DNA of 64,000 nucleotides, taken from contig BMJD01000020.1 of assembly GCA_014642895.1 (NCBI GenBank), positions 1-64,000 on the forward strand. Direction: 5' to 3'. The position numbers and the translations under genes were made by a program. Of the stretch, positions 23,997-33,240 are shown piece after piece; the first letter of the stretch is position 1, and each line of letters begins with the position of its first letter. The notes beneath the pieces were generated by a model. It did not search any database and was not told the origin of the DNA. It was given only the letters and a program-made list of their open reading frames with translations. Source of the stretch: Lentibacillus populi (GTDB lineage: Bacteria > Bacillota > Bacilli > Bacillales > Amphibacillaceae).

Positions 23997-24923
23997 ATGA
24001 AAGTTGCTCAAAACATGACAGAACTGATTGGCGAAACACCTGTTGTCAAATTAACCAAACTCGTCCCTGAAGGAGCTGCAGATGTTTTCATCAAATTAGA
24101 ATCGTTTAACCCGAGCAAAAGTGTGAAGGACCGTGCAGCCTATAGCATGATCAAGGTTGCCGAAGACATGGGGTTAATTAAGCCTGGGGATACAATTATT
24201 GAACCAACAAGCGGCAATACCGGGATTGGTCTGGCGATGAATGCTGCAGCAAAAGGATACAAAGCCATCATGGTCATGCCGGATAATAGCACTTTGGAAA
24301 GAAGAAATATCTTAAAAGCCTATGGAGCTAAGGTTGTCCTGACCCCTGCAGATGAAAAAATGCCTGGCGCAATTAAAAAAGCACAGGAACTACAAAATGA
24401 AATTCCTGGCAGCTTTATCCCACAGCAATTCGAAAACGAGGCAAACCCGGCTATTCACCGGACAACAACAGCACTAGAGATATATCAACAAATAGATGGA
24501 AAATTGGATGCTTTTGTTTGTACAGCCGGAACAGGAGGAACAATTACAGGTACAGGTGATGTTTTGAAAGAGAAAATTCCAGGGTTAACCATCACCGTTG
24601 CCGAACCAAAAGGATCACCTGTTTTGTCAGGAGGTAAACCAGGCAAACATAAGCTAGTTGGTACAAGTCCAGGATTTATTCCGGATATACTTAATACCAA
24701 CATTTATGATGAAATTATGCAAATAGATGACGGTGCTGCGGTCGATATGTATAAAAAACTTCCACGGGTGGAGGGGCTCTTTATTGGGTTATCTGGGGCA
24801 GCAGCCGTTTATGCAGCAATTGAGGTTGCCAAGCGTTTAGGTGCTGGAAAGCAAGTACTGTGTATGGCACCGGACAGCGGGGAGCGGTATTTAAGTATGG
24901 ATTTGATAGAAGATAAAGACTAA
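23997..24923 (+). CDS. cysK: cysteine synthase (O-acetylserine sulfhydrylase)
   Basis: The 308-aa fold-type II PLP enzyme has the PLP lysine K44 in NPSKSVKDRAA, the substrate loop TSGNTGIG (71-78), the phosphate-binding GTGGTITGTG (178-187) and the C-terminal PDSGERYLSMDL. It makes cysteine from O-acetylserine and sulfide. MccA-type cystathionine beta-synthase is a close relative and cannot be excluded. The start follows CAGGGAGCTG. In this window it lies between a sulfonate-type importer and a homocysteine methyltransferase. A 13-mer shared with the importer promoter suggests joint control. Confidence 0.87.
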   Translation: MKVAQNMTELIGETPVVKLTKLVPEGAADVFIKLESFNPSKSVKDRAAYSMIKVAEDMGLIKPGDTIIEPTSGNTGIGLAMNAAAKGYKAIMVMPDNSTLERRNILKAYGAKVVLTPADEKMPGAIKKAQELQNEIPGSFIPQQFENEANPAIHRTTTALEIYQQIDGKLDAFVCTAGTGGTITGTGDVLKEKIPGLTITVAEPKGSPVLSGGKPGKHKLVGTSPGFIPDILNTNIYDEIMQIDDGAAVDMYKKLPRVEGLFIGLSGAAAVYAAIEVAKRLGAGKQVLCMAPDSGERYLSMDLIEDKD

Positions 24924-24998
24924 GTAAATAACTTCGAGCCATTATCGGTGTTCTGCGGGAAAACTTAGGAATTCTGATGTTGTAGATTTAGTATATTT

Positions 24999-25031
24999 AT
25001 AGCGAACAGAGAGACAACTGTTCGCTATTTT
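24999..25031 (+). terminator. terminator after cysK
   Basis: ATAGCGAACAG (24999-25009) and CTGTTCGCTAT (25018-25028) are perfectly complementary and followed by TTT. Confidence 0.65.
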
Positions 25032-25044
25032 GTAAACAACATAA

Positions 25045-25296
25045 TTAAAAATGGGTAATTTGATTAAATTTTCTTATGGAAGCGGGAATTGTTACCTGTT
25101 TTTCTTCAGGATAGATGGCTGCCTTTTTAATTTTCTCCATCCGCAATGTTGTTTCCGAATCAAAATAACTTTCCCCACATTGTTCGCAAACCAAAGCAGG
25201 CACATCTTCAATGATAATCTTTCTTCCTTTCCACTCGCGTTCTACAGTAATTTGTTTTTTTTCGATGCTGCCTTGGCAAATTCTGCATGTATTCAT
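25045..25296 (-). CDS. YgiT/MqsA-type zinc-finger antitoxin
   Basis: The 83-aa protein has two CxxC pairs (C4-C7 and C37-C40, the latter in ALVCEQCGESYFDSE), the zinc-binding N-terminal domain of MqsA/YgiT antitoxins. The short C-terminus (KKAAIYPEEKQVTIPASIRK) replaces the helix-turn-helix domain of full-length MqsA, so DNA binding may be lost or different. It lies 25 bases downstream of a DUF4258 gene in the same orientation, the order (toxin first) of mqsRA-like systems. Confidence 0.75.
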   Translation of the reverse strand: MNTCRICQGSIEKKQITVEREWKGRKIIIEDVPALVCEQCGESYFDSETTLRMEKIKKAAIYPEEKQVTIPASIRKFNQITHF

Positions 25297-25321
25297 TCCC
25301 TTTCACTCCTTGTTCTTTCAT

Positions 25322-25603
25322 TTACCCATTTAGCGGTTCCGGATAATATGCAGTTATAAAAATAGCACTCCCATCTTTTATGGCACAAACCGTGTGAACA
25401 GACTGATTCTTAATATAACTTAATATTAAGCAACTATGGCCTCGGGGATCATCAGGATAATCTTCAATTATTTCTCCCTCAATGAGCGAAATAACTAATT
25501 TTTCAATATCTATTTCCCGTTCGTCACATTTTTTTAAAGCATGAGCACTGAACCACCATTTTCCTGTTATTATATTCTTTTTTATCGTCTTTAGAATATC
25601 CAG
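25322..25603 (-). CDS. DUF4258 protein, probable toxin of an MqsRA-like pair
   Basis: From CTG 25603 the product is 93 aa. It reads DILKTIKKNIITGKWWFSAH, then ALKKCDEREIDIEKLVISLI, then GEIIEDYPDDPRGHSCLILS, and ends VCAIKDGSAIFITAYYPEP, the DUF4258 pattern (RelE/MqsR-like ribonuclease fold). AAGGGGG lies eight bases before this CTG, and homologues start at about this point. The alternative GTG at 25666 adds 21 residues but has no ribosome site. A CTG start would be unusual and needs checking. With the YgiT-type gene downstream it forms a candidate toxin-antitoxin operon. Confidence 0.65.
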   Translation of the reverse strand: MDILKTIKKNIITGKWWFSAHALKKCDEREIDIEKLVISLIEGEIIEDYPDDPRGHSCLILSYIKNQSVHTVCAIKDGSAIFITAYYPEPLNG

Positions 25604-25757
25604 TTTTTTATCCCCCTTACCTTTTACGTTTCCTTTCCAATTATTCCTTTGAAAATATTTTATCACGAAATAGCTAACTTTACAGTAGTCATTGAATTTT
25701 TGTGAATTAAATAACCATGGCTGTCACTCCCTCACTAAATTTTTGCTAAAATTTCTC

Positions 25758-25786
25758 TTGACATTCGTTCGTTTCCCCGATATAGT
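25758..25786 (+). promoter_or_regulatory. promoter of the second SAM-riboswitch transcript
   Basis: TTGACA (25758-25763), 17-base spacer, TATAGT (25781-25786): near-consensus sigma-A promoter. Confidence 0.75.
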
Positions 25787-25814
25787 ATGGATTAAGTTTT
25801 TAATTAAATATGAA

Positions 25815-25914
25815 TTTTCTTATCCAGAGAGGTGGAGGGACTGGCCCGTTGAAGCCTCAGCAACAGACATTTGTACTGTGCTAATTCCAGAAGCGTTAGG
25901 CTTGAAGATAAGAA
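25815..25914 (+). ncRNA. SAM-I (S-box) riboswitch of the homocysteine methyltransferase gene
   Basis: P1 TTCTTATC and GATAAGAA close an aptamer of standard size. It has AGAGAGGTGGAGGGACTGGC, GAAGCCTCAGCAACAG and GTGCTAATTCCAG. P3 is short (ACATTTGT), unlike the expanded copy before metI. SAM binding should trigger the terminator at 25935-25966. Confidence 0.95.
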
Positions 25915-25934
25915 GAGCTGTTGATGTAATAACG

Positions 25935-25966
25935 AACCCTCTTCTTACTGACAGAAGAGGGTTTTT
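25935..25966 (+). terminator. riboswitch terminator
   Basis: AACCCTCTTCT (25935-25945) pairs with AGAAGAGGGTT (25953-25963), followed by TTT. Confidence 0.8.
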
Positions 25967-26004
25967 GTTATTGGTAAAAACCAACTAAACAGGGAGGAAT
26001 AAGA

Positions 26005-27054
26005 ATGAAGCGAAATTTGGAAGAACGTCTACGTGATGGAACCGTCATTGCAGGGGAAGGCTATTTATTTGAATTGGAACGAAGGGGGTATTTACAAGCT
26101 GGTTCCTTTGTTCCCGAAGTAGCATTGGATAATCCTGAAGCGCTTAAACAAGCATACAGGGATTACATGAATGCGGGTTCCGATGTTGTATTGGCTTTTA
26201 CATATAACGCGCATCGGGAAAAGATGCGCATTATCGGTAAAGAAGAATTGCTCGAACCATTAAATAGAAACGCAATCCGTTTAGCGAAAGAGGTTGCCAA
26301 GGAGCATCCGGTTGAAGAAGCATTGGTTGCCGGCAACATTTCCAACACTAATCTGTTTGATCCGGAAGATCCGGCATCAAAGGAACGGGTTCGGGGCATT
26401 TTTGCAGAAATGGTGCAATGGTGCAAGGAAGAAGGAGTTGACTATGTTAACGGGGAAACATTTTATTACTATGAAGAAGCGTTAATCGCCTTGGAGGAAA
26501 TTACGAAACAAGGATTACCGGCTGTCATTACGTTTGGACTGATGGGCGAGAATATTTTAAGAGATGGCTACACGGTAGAAGAAGCATGCAAATTCCTTTC
26601 CGCAAAAGGGGCGCTCGTTGTCGGGATGAATTGTTTCCGTGGGCCTGATACGATGCAGCCATATCTTGCTAAAATACGGGAGCATGTCAATGGCTATATT
26701 GCCGGTTTACCGATCCCTTATCGAACATCAGAAGAGCACCCAACGTTTTTCAACTTGCCTGATGGCGGATGCAGTTGTCATTTACCGTTAGAAACGACTT
26801 TTCCGACCGCGCTAGATCCGCTTTATCATAATCGCTATGAGTTGGCGACATGGGCAAAAGAGGCAAAGGGTATTGGCCTTAATTACATTGGCCTATGCTG
26901 TGGGGCATCCCCAGCAATGCTGCGTGCCGTAGCAGAAGCTGTTGGTGTTGAAACCGTTAATTCCAAATACTCGCCGGACATGGAGAAGCATTTCTTGTTT
27001 GGAAAAGACAAAACATTGAAACAGCATAATTTGGACTATCGCTTAAAGGCCTAA
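26005..27054 (+). CDS. homocysteine S-methyltransferase (BHMT/MmuM superfamily)
   Basis: The 349-aa barrel enzyme has the zinc-cysteine set of the family: C210 in VVGMNCFRGPD and C298-C299 in YIGLCCGASP. Other typical segments are VLAFTYNAHREK and EGVDYVNGETFYYYEEA. It transfers a methyl group from a donor (S-methylmethionine, betaine or similar) to homocysteine, making methionine without folate. The sequence looks closer to betaine-homocysteine enzymes than to short MmuM. The SAM riboswitch upstream confirms a role in methionine supply. GGGAGGAATAAG precedes ATG 26005. It is followed 42 bases later by a cyclase-family gene. Confidence 0.85.
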   Translation: MKRNLEERLRDGTVIAGEGYLFELERRGYLQAGSFVPEVALDNPEALKQAYRDYMNAGSDVVLAFTYNAHREKMRIIGKEELLEPLNRNAIRLAKEVAKEHPVEEALVAGNISNTNLFDPEDPASKERVRGIFAEMVQWCKEEGVDYVNGETFYYYEEALIALEEITKQGLPAVITFGLMGENILRDGYTVEEACKFLSAKGALVVGMNCFRGPDTMQPYLAKIREHVNGYIAGLPIPYRTSEEHPTFFNLPDGGCSCHLPLETTFPTALDPLYHNRYELATWAKEAKGIGLNYIGLCCGASPAMLRAVAEAVGVETVNSKYSPDMEKHFLFGKDKTLKQHNLDYRLKA

Positions 27055-27096
27055 TAGGATGTTCAAATTTTACGAAGCAAACATGGGGTGATCTTT

Positions 27097-27834
27097 TTGA
27101 CAAACGAATTACTGAAAGCTGTTCAACTTATTAAAGAAAAAGAGTGGGTTGACCTGACACATGCTTTTGACCCGGAATCGCCACACTTTTCCGCATTTGA
27201 AGCGGCTAAATTTGAAACATTATTCGATCACGATGACGGATTTTTTGCCCAACGGTTCACATTTCCCGGGCAATATGGCACACATCTTGATGCGCCAATT
27301 CACTTTGTCCGCAACACTAGATATTTAGATGAGCTGGATTTAAAGGAATTCGTTCTACCGCTCATTGTGATCGATAAATCCAGAGAGGCAGCGGAGAATC
27401 ATGACTATACGTTAACGGTTGAGGATGTAGTAGCGTTTGAAGCGGAATACGGAGAAATCGAACCGGGTTCATTTGTCGCATTGCGGACGGACTGGAGCAA
27501 GCGCTGGCCTGATCAGGAAGCGTTCGACAATAAAGATGCTGATGGCAATAATCATGCTCCCGGATGGTCATTGGAAGCTTTGCAATTTTTATACGAAGAA
27601 AGAAAGATCAAAGCGGTTGGTCATGAAACTTTTGACACTGATGCTGCTATTGATTTTCAAAAAAATGGATCCCTCTTAGCGGAATATTATGTACTTGACC
27701 AGGACACCTATCAGGTAGAGCTATTAACCAATTTAGATAAAGTGCCTGCAACAGGTTCCATCATTATTAATATCGTGCCAAAGGCAAAAAAGGCATCGGG
27801 ATTTCCGGTACGTTCGTTTGCGATTTTACCTTAG
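27097..27834 (+). CDS. cyclase-family hydrolase (kynurenine-formamidase fold)
   Basis: The 245-aa protein carries the metal-binding motif GTHLDAPIHF (61-70) and a second histidine in VGHETFDTDAA, the hallmarks of the cyclase/arylformamidase family of Mn/Zn hydrolases. TTG 27097 is preferred because GGGGTG lies six bases before it; GTG 27088 lies inside that ribosome site. It is co-oriented with the homocysteine methyltransferase and probably shares its SAM-controlled transcript. Its substrate is unknown. No tryptophan-degradation genes are nearby, so a true kynurenine formamidase is unlikely. Confidence 0.8.
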   Translation: MTNELLKAVQLIKEKEWVDLTHAFDPESPHFSAFEAAKFETLFDHDDGFFAQRFTFPGQYGTHLDAPIHFVRNTRYLDELDLKEFVLPLIVIDKSREAAENHDYTLTVEDVVAFEAEYGEIEPGSFVALRTDWSKRWPDQEAFDNKDADGNNHAPGWSLEALQFLYEERKIKAVGHETFDTDAAIDFQKNGSLLAEYYVLDQDTYQVELLTNLDKVPATGSIIINIVPKAKKASGFPVRSFAILP

Positions 27835-27889
27835 GAAGATCTGATTATTCGTGTGAGGATATGATAACAATTAAAGACATTTTCCATTC

Positions 27890-27926
27890 AAAACCGGCTT
27901 TCTTAATAAGAAGGCCGGTTTTTTAT
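27890..27926. terminator. terminator after the cyclase gene
   Basis: AAACCGGC and GCCGGTTT arms with an inner CTT/AAG pairing, followed by TTTT. Confidence 0.65.
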
Positions 27927-27930
27927 GGAG

Positions 27931-28053
27931 AGTAGTATTCATTTGAAATACAAGTTTGTATTCCGCATTCGGGTTGATATTCTCACTCCCTGGTCTGTAC
28001 TTCTTGCTTTCGAGTTGATATTCTTAGCTCCTGGGTCGATAGAAATCTAAACC
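27931..28053. repeat. second approximately 21-bp phased degenerate array, core GTTGATATTC
   Basis: Related cores start at 27931, 27953, 27972, 27992, 28013 and 28034 (steps 22, 19, 20, 21, 21): AGTAGTATTC, AGTTTGTATTC, GGTTGATATTC, GGTCTGTACTTC, AGTTGATATTC, GGTCGATAG. No ORF. It lies between convergent genes. Confidence 0.65.
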
Positions 28054-28116
28054 AAAAATCCTCATTTTTCTTCTGTTGTTTTATACAACTAAGTTTTCAG
28101 GTCTGCCATCTATTCT

Positions 28117-29364
28117 TTAAGCACGAACTTGCCCATTGCCATAGATGAAAAATTTGCTTGATGTTAATGCATGTAACCCCATAGGTCCTCTGGCGTGCAG
28201 CTTCTGTGTACTGATGCCGATTTCTGCACCGTAACCGAACTCGGATCCGTCTGTGAATCTGGTAGACGCATTGTGATAGACAGCTGCCGCATCAACGTTT
28301 TGTAAGAATCGACTAGCGTGTTGGGCATTTTCTGTGATAATTGCCTCGGAATGTTTTGTGCCATATTTGTTTACATGCTGGATCGCCTCTTCACATGTCT
28401 TAACCTGTTTAACACTAACAGATAAGCCTAGGTATTCCTTGTACCAGTCTTCTTCCGTAGCTGCCTTGGCATGAGGAAATACGGAACAGATCCAATCGTC
28501 CCCGTAAATTTCCACATTCTTTTCATGAAGTTTCTGCAAAAGCTCGGTTCCATACCGCTTAAACCACTTCTCATGCAGCAAAAGCGATTCCACTGCATTA
28601 CAAACAGATGGTCGCTGTAATTTCGCATTTAATACAATTTCCTCCGCCATTTGCTGCTTGGCTGTTTCATCGATAAAAATGTGGCAATTGCCTGCACCAG
28701 TTTCAATGACCGGAACACTAGATTCACGAACGACTGTCTCGATTAAATTTTTTCCGCCTCTAGGAATCAAGACATCCAAATAATCATGTAAGTGGAACAA
28801 CTCTTTTGCCATCTCTCTGCTTGTATCCTCGATTAATTGAACGGCAGCAATGGGCAACGCACTTTTTTCCAGTGCCAAATGGATGGACTGAACGAGTGCC
28901 CGATTGGAAAACTTGGCGGAAGAACTTCCTCTTAGAATTACTGCATTTCCCGTTTTCAGGGTAAGTGTTGCGGCATCCATTGTCACGTTAGGACGTGCTT
29001 CGTAAATCATCCCGATAACACCAATCGGAACCCTTCTTTTTTGCAGTTGTAAGTCATTTTCTTTTTCAATCGTTTCCAGTATTTCACCGATCGGATCTTT
29101 CTCCTGAACCAACTGGTAAATCGCCTGTGCCATGTTATGAATTCGATCTTCGTTCAGCATAATCCTATCAAGCACTGCCTCAGGAAGTCCATTTTGTTTT
29201 CCTTCGTTAATATCCTTTTCATTTTCATTAAGAATCGTATGTTTGTCTGCCAGCATTTGCTCCGCAATTAGACGCAGTGCTGTATTTTTTTCCTCTGTGG
29301 TCACTCCTGTTAATACAAAGCTTGCTTCTTTAGCAGCTTTGCCTTTTCGTTTTACCTCCGTCAC
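28117..29364 (-). CDS. proA: gamma-glutamyl phosphate reductase
   Basis: The 415-aa aldehyde-dehydrogenase-fold enzyme has the catalytic cysteine C255 in [14 protein letters not shown], the NADPH-region [14 protein letters not shown], and the family-specific [16 protein letters not shown] and [12 protein letters not shown]. It reduces glutamyl-5-phosphate to glutamate-5-semialdehyde, the second step of proline synthesis. Its start overlaps the stop of proB by four bases, so the two are coupled. The operon is led by a T-box. Length is normal and no damage is visible. Confidence 0.95.
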   Translation of the reverse strand: MTEVKRKGKAAKEASFVLTGVTTEEKNTALRLIAEQMLADKHTILNENEKDINEGKQNGLPEAVLDRIMLNEDRIHNMAQAIYQLVQEKDPIGEILETIEKENDLQLQKRRVPIGVIGMIYEARPNVTMDAATLTLKTGNAVILRGSSSAKFSNRALVQSIHLALEKSALPIAAVQLIEDTSREMAKELFHLHDYLDVLIPRGGKNLIETVVRESSVPVIETGAGNCHIFIDETAKQQMAEEIVLNAKLQRPSVCNAVESLLLHEKWFKRYGTELLQKLHEKNVEIYGDDWICSVFPHAKAATEEDWYKEYLGLSVSVKQVKTCEEAIQHVNKYGTKHSEAIITENAQHASRFLQNVDAAAVYHNASTRFTDGSEFGYGAEIGISTQKLHARGPMGLHALTSSKFFIYGNGQVRA

Positions 29365-30464
29365 GATGTTTCCCCTCCTATTTTTTGTGCTTTTACCCAG
29401 CCATTTCGATGAATAACCTCGACAAATGGTACATCAGATCCTGCTCCATCAATTACCTTTTTTAACACTTCAGAGGAACAGCTTACCTCCCCCTTCCCCA
29501 ACAACCCCCTTGAACCGTATACTTTAACTACATCTCCTTTTCGAAATGTCCCAGTTACTTTAAAAATACCCGCAGGCAATAGACTTTTTCCATGAAACAG
29601 GATCGCCTCTTCTGCCCCCTGATCCACGTATATTTTCCCCAACGTCTCCGAATGCAGCGCGATCCATTGCTTCTTGGTATTAATGGTTCTTGAGTTGTGG
29701 TCGGAAATATACGTACCATCCCCTTTACCATGTAATATATCAAGTAGCTTATTACCCCCCTTTCCACGGCCGATGAATACCGGGACACCAAGGGAAATTG
29801 CTGTTTTAGCTGCCTGTAGCTTAGACTTCATGCCACCTGTTCCAACTTTTGAACCAGTATTATCAAAACCGGCAATCATGTCATCTGGAATATTTTCCAA
29901 AAAGTCAACCCTTTTCGCAAATGGATTTGTTCGAGGGTTTACATTATAAAGACCATTAATATCCGTTAAGATCATTAACTGGTCCGCATGAATAAACCCG
30001 CTGACAAGAGCAGAAAGCATATCATTATCGCCAAAAGTCAACTCTTCAACCGCTACCGTGTCATTTTCATTAATGATCGGTAATATTCCTCGCTCCAGCA
30101 GCTCTTCAATAGTTGCAAATGCATTTCGATAGCGGTCCCGGCTGGAGAAGTCACTTCTGGTTAAGAGAATCTGGGCCGGAATAAGATGAAATGCGCTTAA
30201 TTTATCGATGTAAGCCTGAATTAATAAACTTTGCCCAACCGCTGCCGCCGCTTGTTTTCCTTTAATTGTGACCGGTCTTGAGGAATAGCCTAATTTGATA
30301 AAACCTGCCGCTACTGCTCCAGATGATACTAAAATCACTTCATGTCCTGCTTGACGAAGTGCAGCAAGTGCATTGACATGGTCAGTAAATTTCTCTTGAT
30401 CAATTTCTCCTTTATCATTTGTTAATGAACTGCTGCCGATTTTTACAACGATTCGTTTTTTCAT
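29361..30464 (-). CDS. proB: glutamate 5-kinase with PUA domain
   Basis: The 367-aa protein has the amino-acid-kinase fold ([57 protein letters not shown]; about residues 1-255). A C-terminal PUA domain ends EVIHRNGWV. It phosphorylates glutamate as the first and usually feedback-controlled step of proline synthesis. The T-box upstream means that transcription continues when charged tRNA is scarce. ATG 30464 lies behind GGAGCAATGGAAA. Confidence 0.95.
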   Translation of the reverse strand: MKKRIVVKIGSSSLTNDKGEIDQEKFTDHVNALAALRQAGHEVILVSSGAVAAGFIKLGYSSRPVTIKGKQAAAAVGQSLLIQAYIDKLSAFHLIPAQILLTRSDFSSRDRYRNAFATIEELLERGILPIINENDTVAVEELTFGDNDMLSALVSGFIHADQLMILTDINGLYNVNPRTNPFAKRVDFLENIPDDMIAGFDNTGSKVGTGGMKSKLQAAKTAISLGVPVFIGRGKGGNKLLDILHGKGDGTYISDHNSRTINTKKQWIALHSETLGKIYVDQGAEEAILFHGKSLLPAGIFKVTGTFRKGDVVKVYGSRGLLGKGEVSCSSEVLKKVIDGAGSDVPFVEVIHRNGWVKAQKIGGETS

Positions 30465-30499
30465 TTTCCATTGCTCCTGCTTACCATTTTTTCAGATAT

Positions 30500-30715
30500 A
30501 AAAGAGCCCTCTCATCCTTTATTAAAGGACGAAAGAGCTCACGCTTCCGCGGTACCACCAATATTGAATGTATGCACATTCCACTTTCTCCTGTAACGCC
30601 GGAGCCGGCGCCCATGTTTAAGATGGGACTCTGAAGGCAGGTTCTGTGACTTGGCTGTTGCGGCATCTTCCAGCTTCTAAATCCCGCTCTCTGATACATC
30701 AAGGTTCACATACTA
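30500..30715 (-). ncRNA. T-box leader of proBA
   Basis: On the minus strand the T-box GGTGGTACCGCGG (30559-30547) is preceded by a Stem I region beginning CAGAGAGCGGG. It is followed by the terminator GAGCTCTTTCGTCC / GGATGAGAGGGCTC and T-run (30540-30500). Uncharged tRNA pairs with the T-box and prevents termination. tRNA-Pro is expected from the genes served. A CCU in CAGAACCUGCC is a candidate specifier but was not proven by folding. A TATAAT lies at 30742-30737. Confidence 0.92.
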
Positions 30716-30921
30716 ATCCTTCGTTAACGTTCGTTTATTATATTAATCATATTATGCAAATGAAACCAGGGAATGTCAATAAGGTATTGAAATCCTCATT
30801 GAACAATTTCCAAGAATTATAAATATCTTAATAAAAAAATTCCCTTCAACCATAGACATTTGCCTGAAATTGTTTTACCATATTCCTTTGTGTTTACTAT
30901 TCACAGCAAAGGGGTGGCATC

Positions 30922-32109
30922 ATGACACGTTTACAAGCATCTAGAAAAACTGTTTTAGCTGTTTTTATGATTTCGACATTTGCAATTGGGATGACCGAAT
31001 ATGTCGTAACCGGCTTGCTTACACAATTTGCCGCTGATCTGAATGTTGCTGTTTCCACAACAGGATTACTTTTAAGTGTTTACGCAATCAGTGTTGCGAT
31101 CTTTGGTCCCATCTTAAGCATGATTACAATTAAAATCTCAGCTAAACCTTTACTCGTTGGCTTCATGAGCCTATTTATTATTAGTAATATCATTGCAGCA
31201 ACTGCTCCAAATTTTGAAGTATTGTTATTGTCCAGGCTATTTTCAGCGATCATGCATGCGCCGTTCTTTGGTCTTAGCATGTCTATTGCTGTTAATATAT
31301 CGAAACCAGAAAAACGTCCTAGCGCAATCGCTGCTGTCCAAGGCGGGCTCACCATTGCCGTGATGCTCGGAGTTCCTTTTGGTTCCTATATTGGAGGCAT
31401 GTTTTTATGGCGGTACGTATTCTGGTTTATTGCATCACTTGGCATAATTGCCTTAATCGGTCTTATCTTGGTTACACCTAATCTGAAACCCGAAGTAATA
31501 CCAAAATTACGGGAAGAGCTGCGGATTTTCAAAAATAAGAATGTATTGTTCGTGATTGCGATTATTATTTTTGGATTTTCTGGCGTCTTCACGGCTTACA
31601 CATTCATCGAGCCGATGCTTCATGAATTTTCCGGCTTTGGGGTTAAAGGTATTACGATTGGATTCTTGTGCTTCGGAACCGGCGCTGTTATAGGCAATTT
31701 TATCTCTGGTAAAATCAGTCCTGCTCTATTAACAGAAAGACTTATTTTGGTACTCATCATTTTAGCTTCTGTGTTAGCACTGTTTACCTTTTTAATTCAG
31801 ATTCCGGCACTCGCCTTTGTTATGTGTTTTTTGTTTGGTGCAGGGACGTTCGGCACAACACCGATTCTCAATTCAAAAATTATTCTTGCCGGAACAGAAG
31901 CTCCGACATTATCCGGAACGATTGCTGCATCTGTTTTTAATTTAGCCAATTCAGTTGGAGCAACACTTGGATCCTTCTTCCTAAATACAGGGGTGAGCTT
32001 TATGATGATCACCCTAATCGCTGCCGGGATGATCACATTTGGTGCCATCCTTACCATCATCACGCATAAGGTTGAGGATAAAACCCTATTCTTACCAGTA
32101 AATGGCTGA
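30922..32109 (+). CDS. MFS transporter, DHA1 drug-exporter type
   Basis: The 395-aa protein has about 12 membrane helices. It shows the DHA1 features GMTEYVVTGLLTQFAADLNV, LSVYAISVAIFGPILSMIT, a loop-2/3 motif and the GVPFGSYIGGMFLWRYVFW motif-C region of antiporters. It resembles the AraJ/YdhP/PbuE-type exporters of Bacilli, which act on drugs, nucleosides or sugars. The start follows AAAGGGGTGGCATC. It is monocistronic, and the fumarylacetoacetase-like gene converges on it. Substrate unknown. Confidence 0.85.
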   Translation: MTRLQASRKTVLAVFMISTFAIGMTEYVVTGLLTQFAADLNVAVSTTGLLLSVYAISVAIFGPILSMITIKISAKPLLVGFMSLFIISNIIAATAPNFEVLLLSRLFSAIMHAPFFGLSMSIAVNISKPEKRPSAIAAVQGGLTIAVMLGVPFGSYIGGMFLWRYVFWFIASLGIIALIGLILVTPNLKPEVIPKLREELRIFKNKNVLFVIAIIIFGFSGVFTAYTFIEPMLHEFSGFGVKGITIGFLCFGTGAVIGNFISGKISPALLTERLILVLIILASVLALFTFLIQIPALAFVMCFLFGAGTFGTTPILNSKIILAGTEAPTLSGTIAASVFNLANSVGATLGSFFLNTGVSFMMITLIAAGMITFGAILTIITHKVEDKTLFLPVNG

Positions 32110-32161
32110 TGATGTATTTGAAACATTACAGAAACGTTACGCTGCAAGTTTTTGTTCCTAT

Positions 32162-33097
32162 TCAATTTCCCGCGATAACCTTATTCTCCATCCTTCCTAT
32201 CCCTTCAATTTCCAAGGTAACAACATCCCCATCTTGGAGGAACTGTGGTGGATCCATCGCGAAGCCTACGCCATTTGGTGTTCCGGTTAAAATGATATCC
32301 CCTGGTTTTAATGTGATTAAATTAGAAATGAATTCAATTAGGTAAGGGACATCGAAAATTAAATGCTTTGTATTGGAATCCTGGCGTTTTTCTCCATTCA
32401 CAAACGAGCGGATCGCTAAATTACCTGGATTACTGACTTCATCTATTGTAACGACCCATGGCCCAATAGGTGTGCTGTGATCCAATGTTTTTCCCTGCAG
32501 CCACTGTGGAGTTCTTTTTTGTAAGTCACGAGCGGATATATCATTGCCAATTGTGAACCCAGCGATGTAATTAAGCGCCTCTTCCCTTTTCACCTGTGAT
32601 GCTTCCTTCCCGATAATCACCGCTAATTCTGCTTCATAATCCAGCTTGCTTGTCGAAGATGACTTTTCAATCGCATCCTCCGGTCCAATCAAGGCATTAC
32701 TGAATTTTGCAAAAAGCACGGGATTGTCAGGAATTTCACTTTTCATTTCCGTCGCATGCTCCGCATAGTTCTTGCCAACGCAAATGATTTTGGATGGGGT
32801 TGAGATTGGTGTATGTAACCGTACTTCTTCTCGATCATACATTAAAACCTCTTCCATATGTCCTGCCAAATAGTCATAGGCAGCTATTGCCCGTTCGATT
32901 GCCCGATTCCCCATTGAAAAAAAGATATTAGGATCTGCCGGAAGAAGGTATTCAATGGAATGGATGGAATCCTTATCCTGTTTGGAAGAAAGTAAAGCGT
33001 GATAACTATCCTGTAAATCAGCTATTTTCCCATTGATCACACAACCAATCCGATATGTACCAGCCTTGTCTATGAATTTATAACTTACGAGTTTCAT
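32162..33097 (-). CDS. fumarylacetoacetate hydrolase-family protein
   Basis: The 311-aa enzyme contains the FAH C-terminal fold: IICVGKNYAEHATEM, FAKFSNALIGPEDAI, DYEAELAVIIGKEA, GFTIGNDISARDLQ and GDIILTGTPNGVGF. The metal-binding Glu/Glu/Asp triad lies within ELAVIIG and ISARD-type motifs. Members hydrolyse C-C bonds, decarboxylate oxaloacetate or open pyruvate-type acids. ATG 33097 is chosen behind GAGGTGG; the frame upstream to 33115 covers the ribosome site. Standing alone, its pathway is unclear. Confidence 0.85.
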   Translation of the reverse strand: MKLVSYKFIDKAGTYRIGCVINGKIADLQDSYHALLSSKQDKDSIHSIEYLLPADPNIFFSMGNRAIERAIAAYDYLAGHMEEVLMYDREEVRLHTPISTPSKIICVGKNYAEHATEMKSEIPDNPVLFAKFSNALIGPEDAIEKSSSTSKLDYEAELAVIIGKEASQVKREEALNYIAGFTIGNDISARDLQKRTPQWLQGKTLDHSTPIGPWVVTIDEVSNPGNLAIRSFVNGEKRQDSNTKHLIFDVPYLIEFISNLITLKPGDIILTGTPNGVGFAMDPPQFLQDGDVVTLEIEGIGRMENKVIAGN

Positions 33098-33240
33098 ATC
33101 AGCCACCTCTTTCATTTGTTATGACTATTTTAGCATTTTATATCCTACTCTGAAAATAACATAAATTTTTCCGCTAATGGACATTTTCGTTACCTATCTT
33201 TTATACTTAAACCACATAATTGATGCTGGAGGAAGATCGT

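Noticed and set aside
25692..25988. 98-codon ORF across the second S-box riboswitch
   Set aside because: It reads through a canonical SAM-I aptamer and terminator; the RNA function explains the sequence.
30481..30702. ORF across the proBA T-box
   Set aside because: The T-box sequence, Stem I and terminator explain the region.
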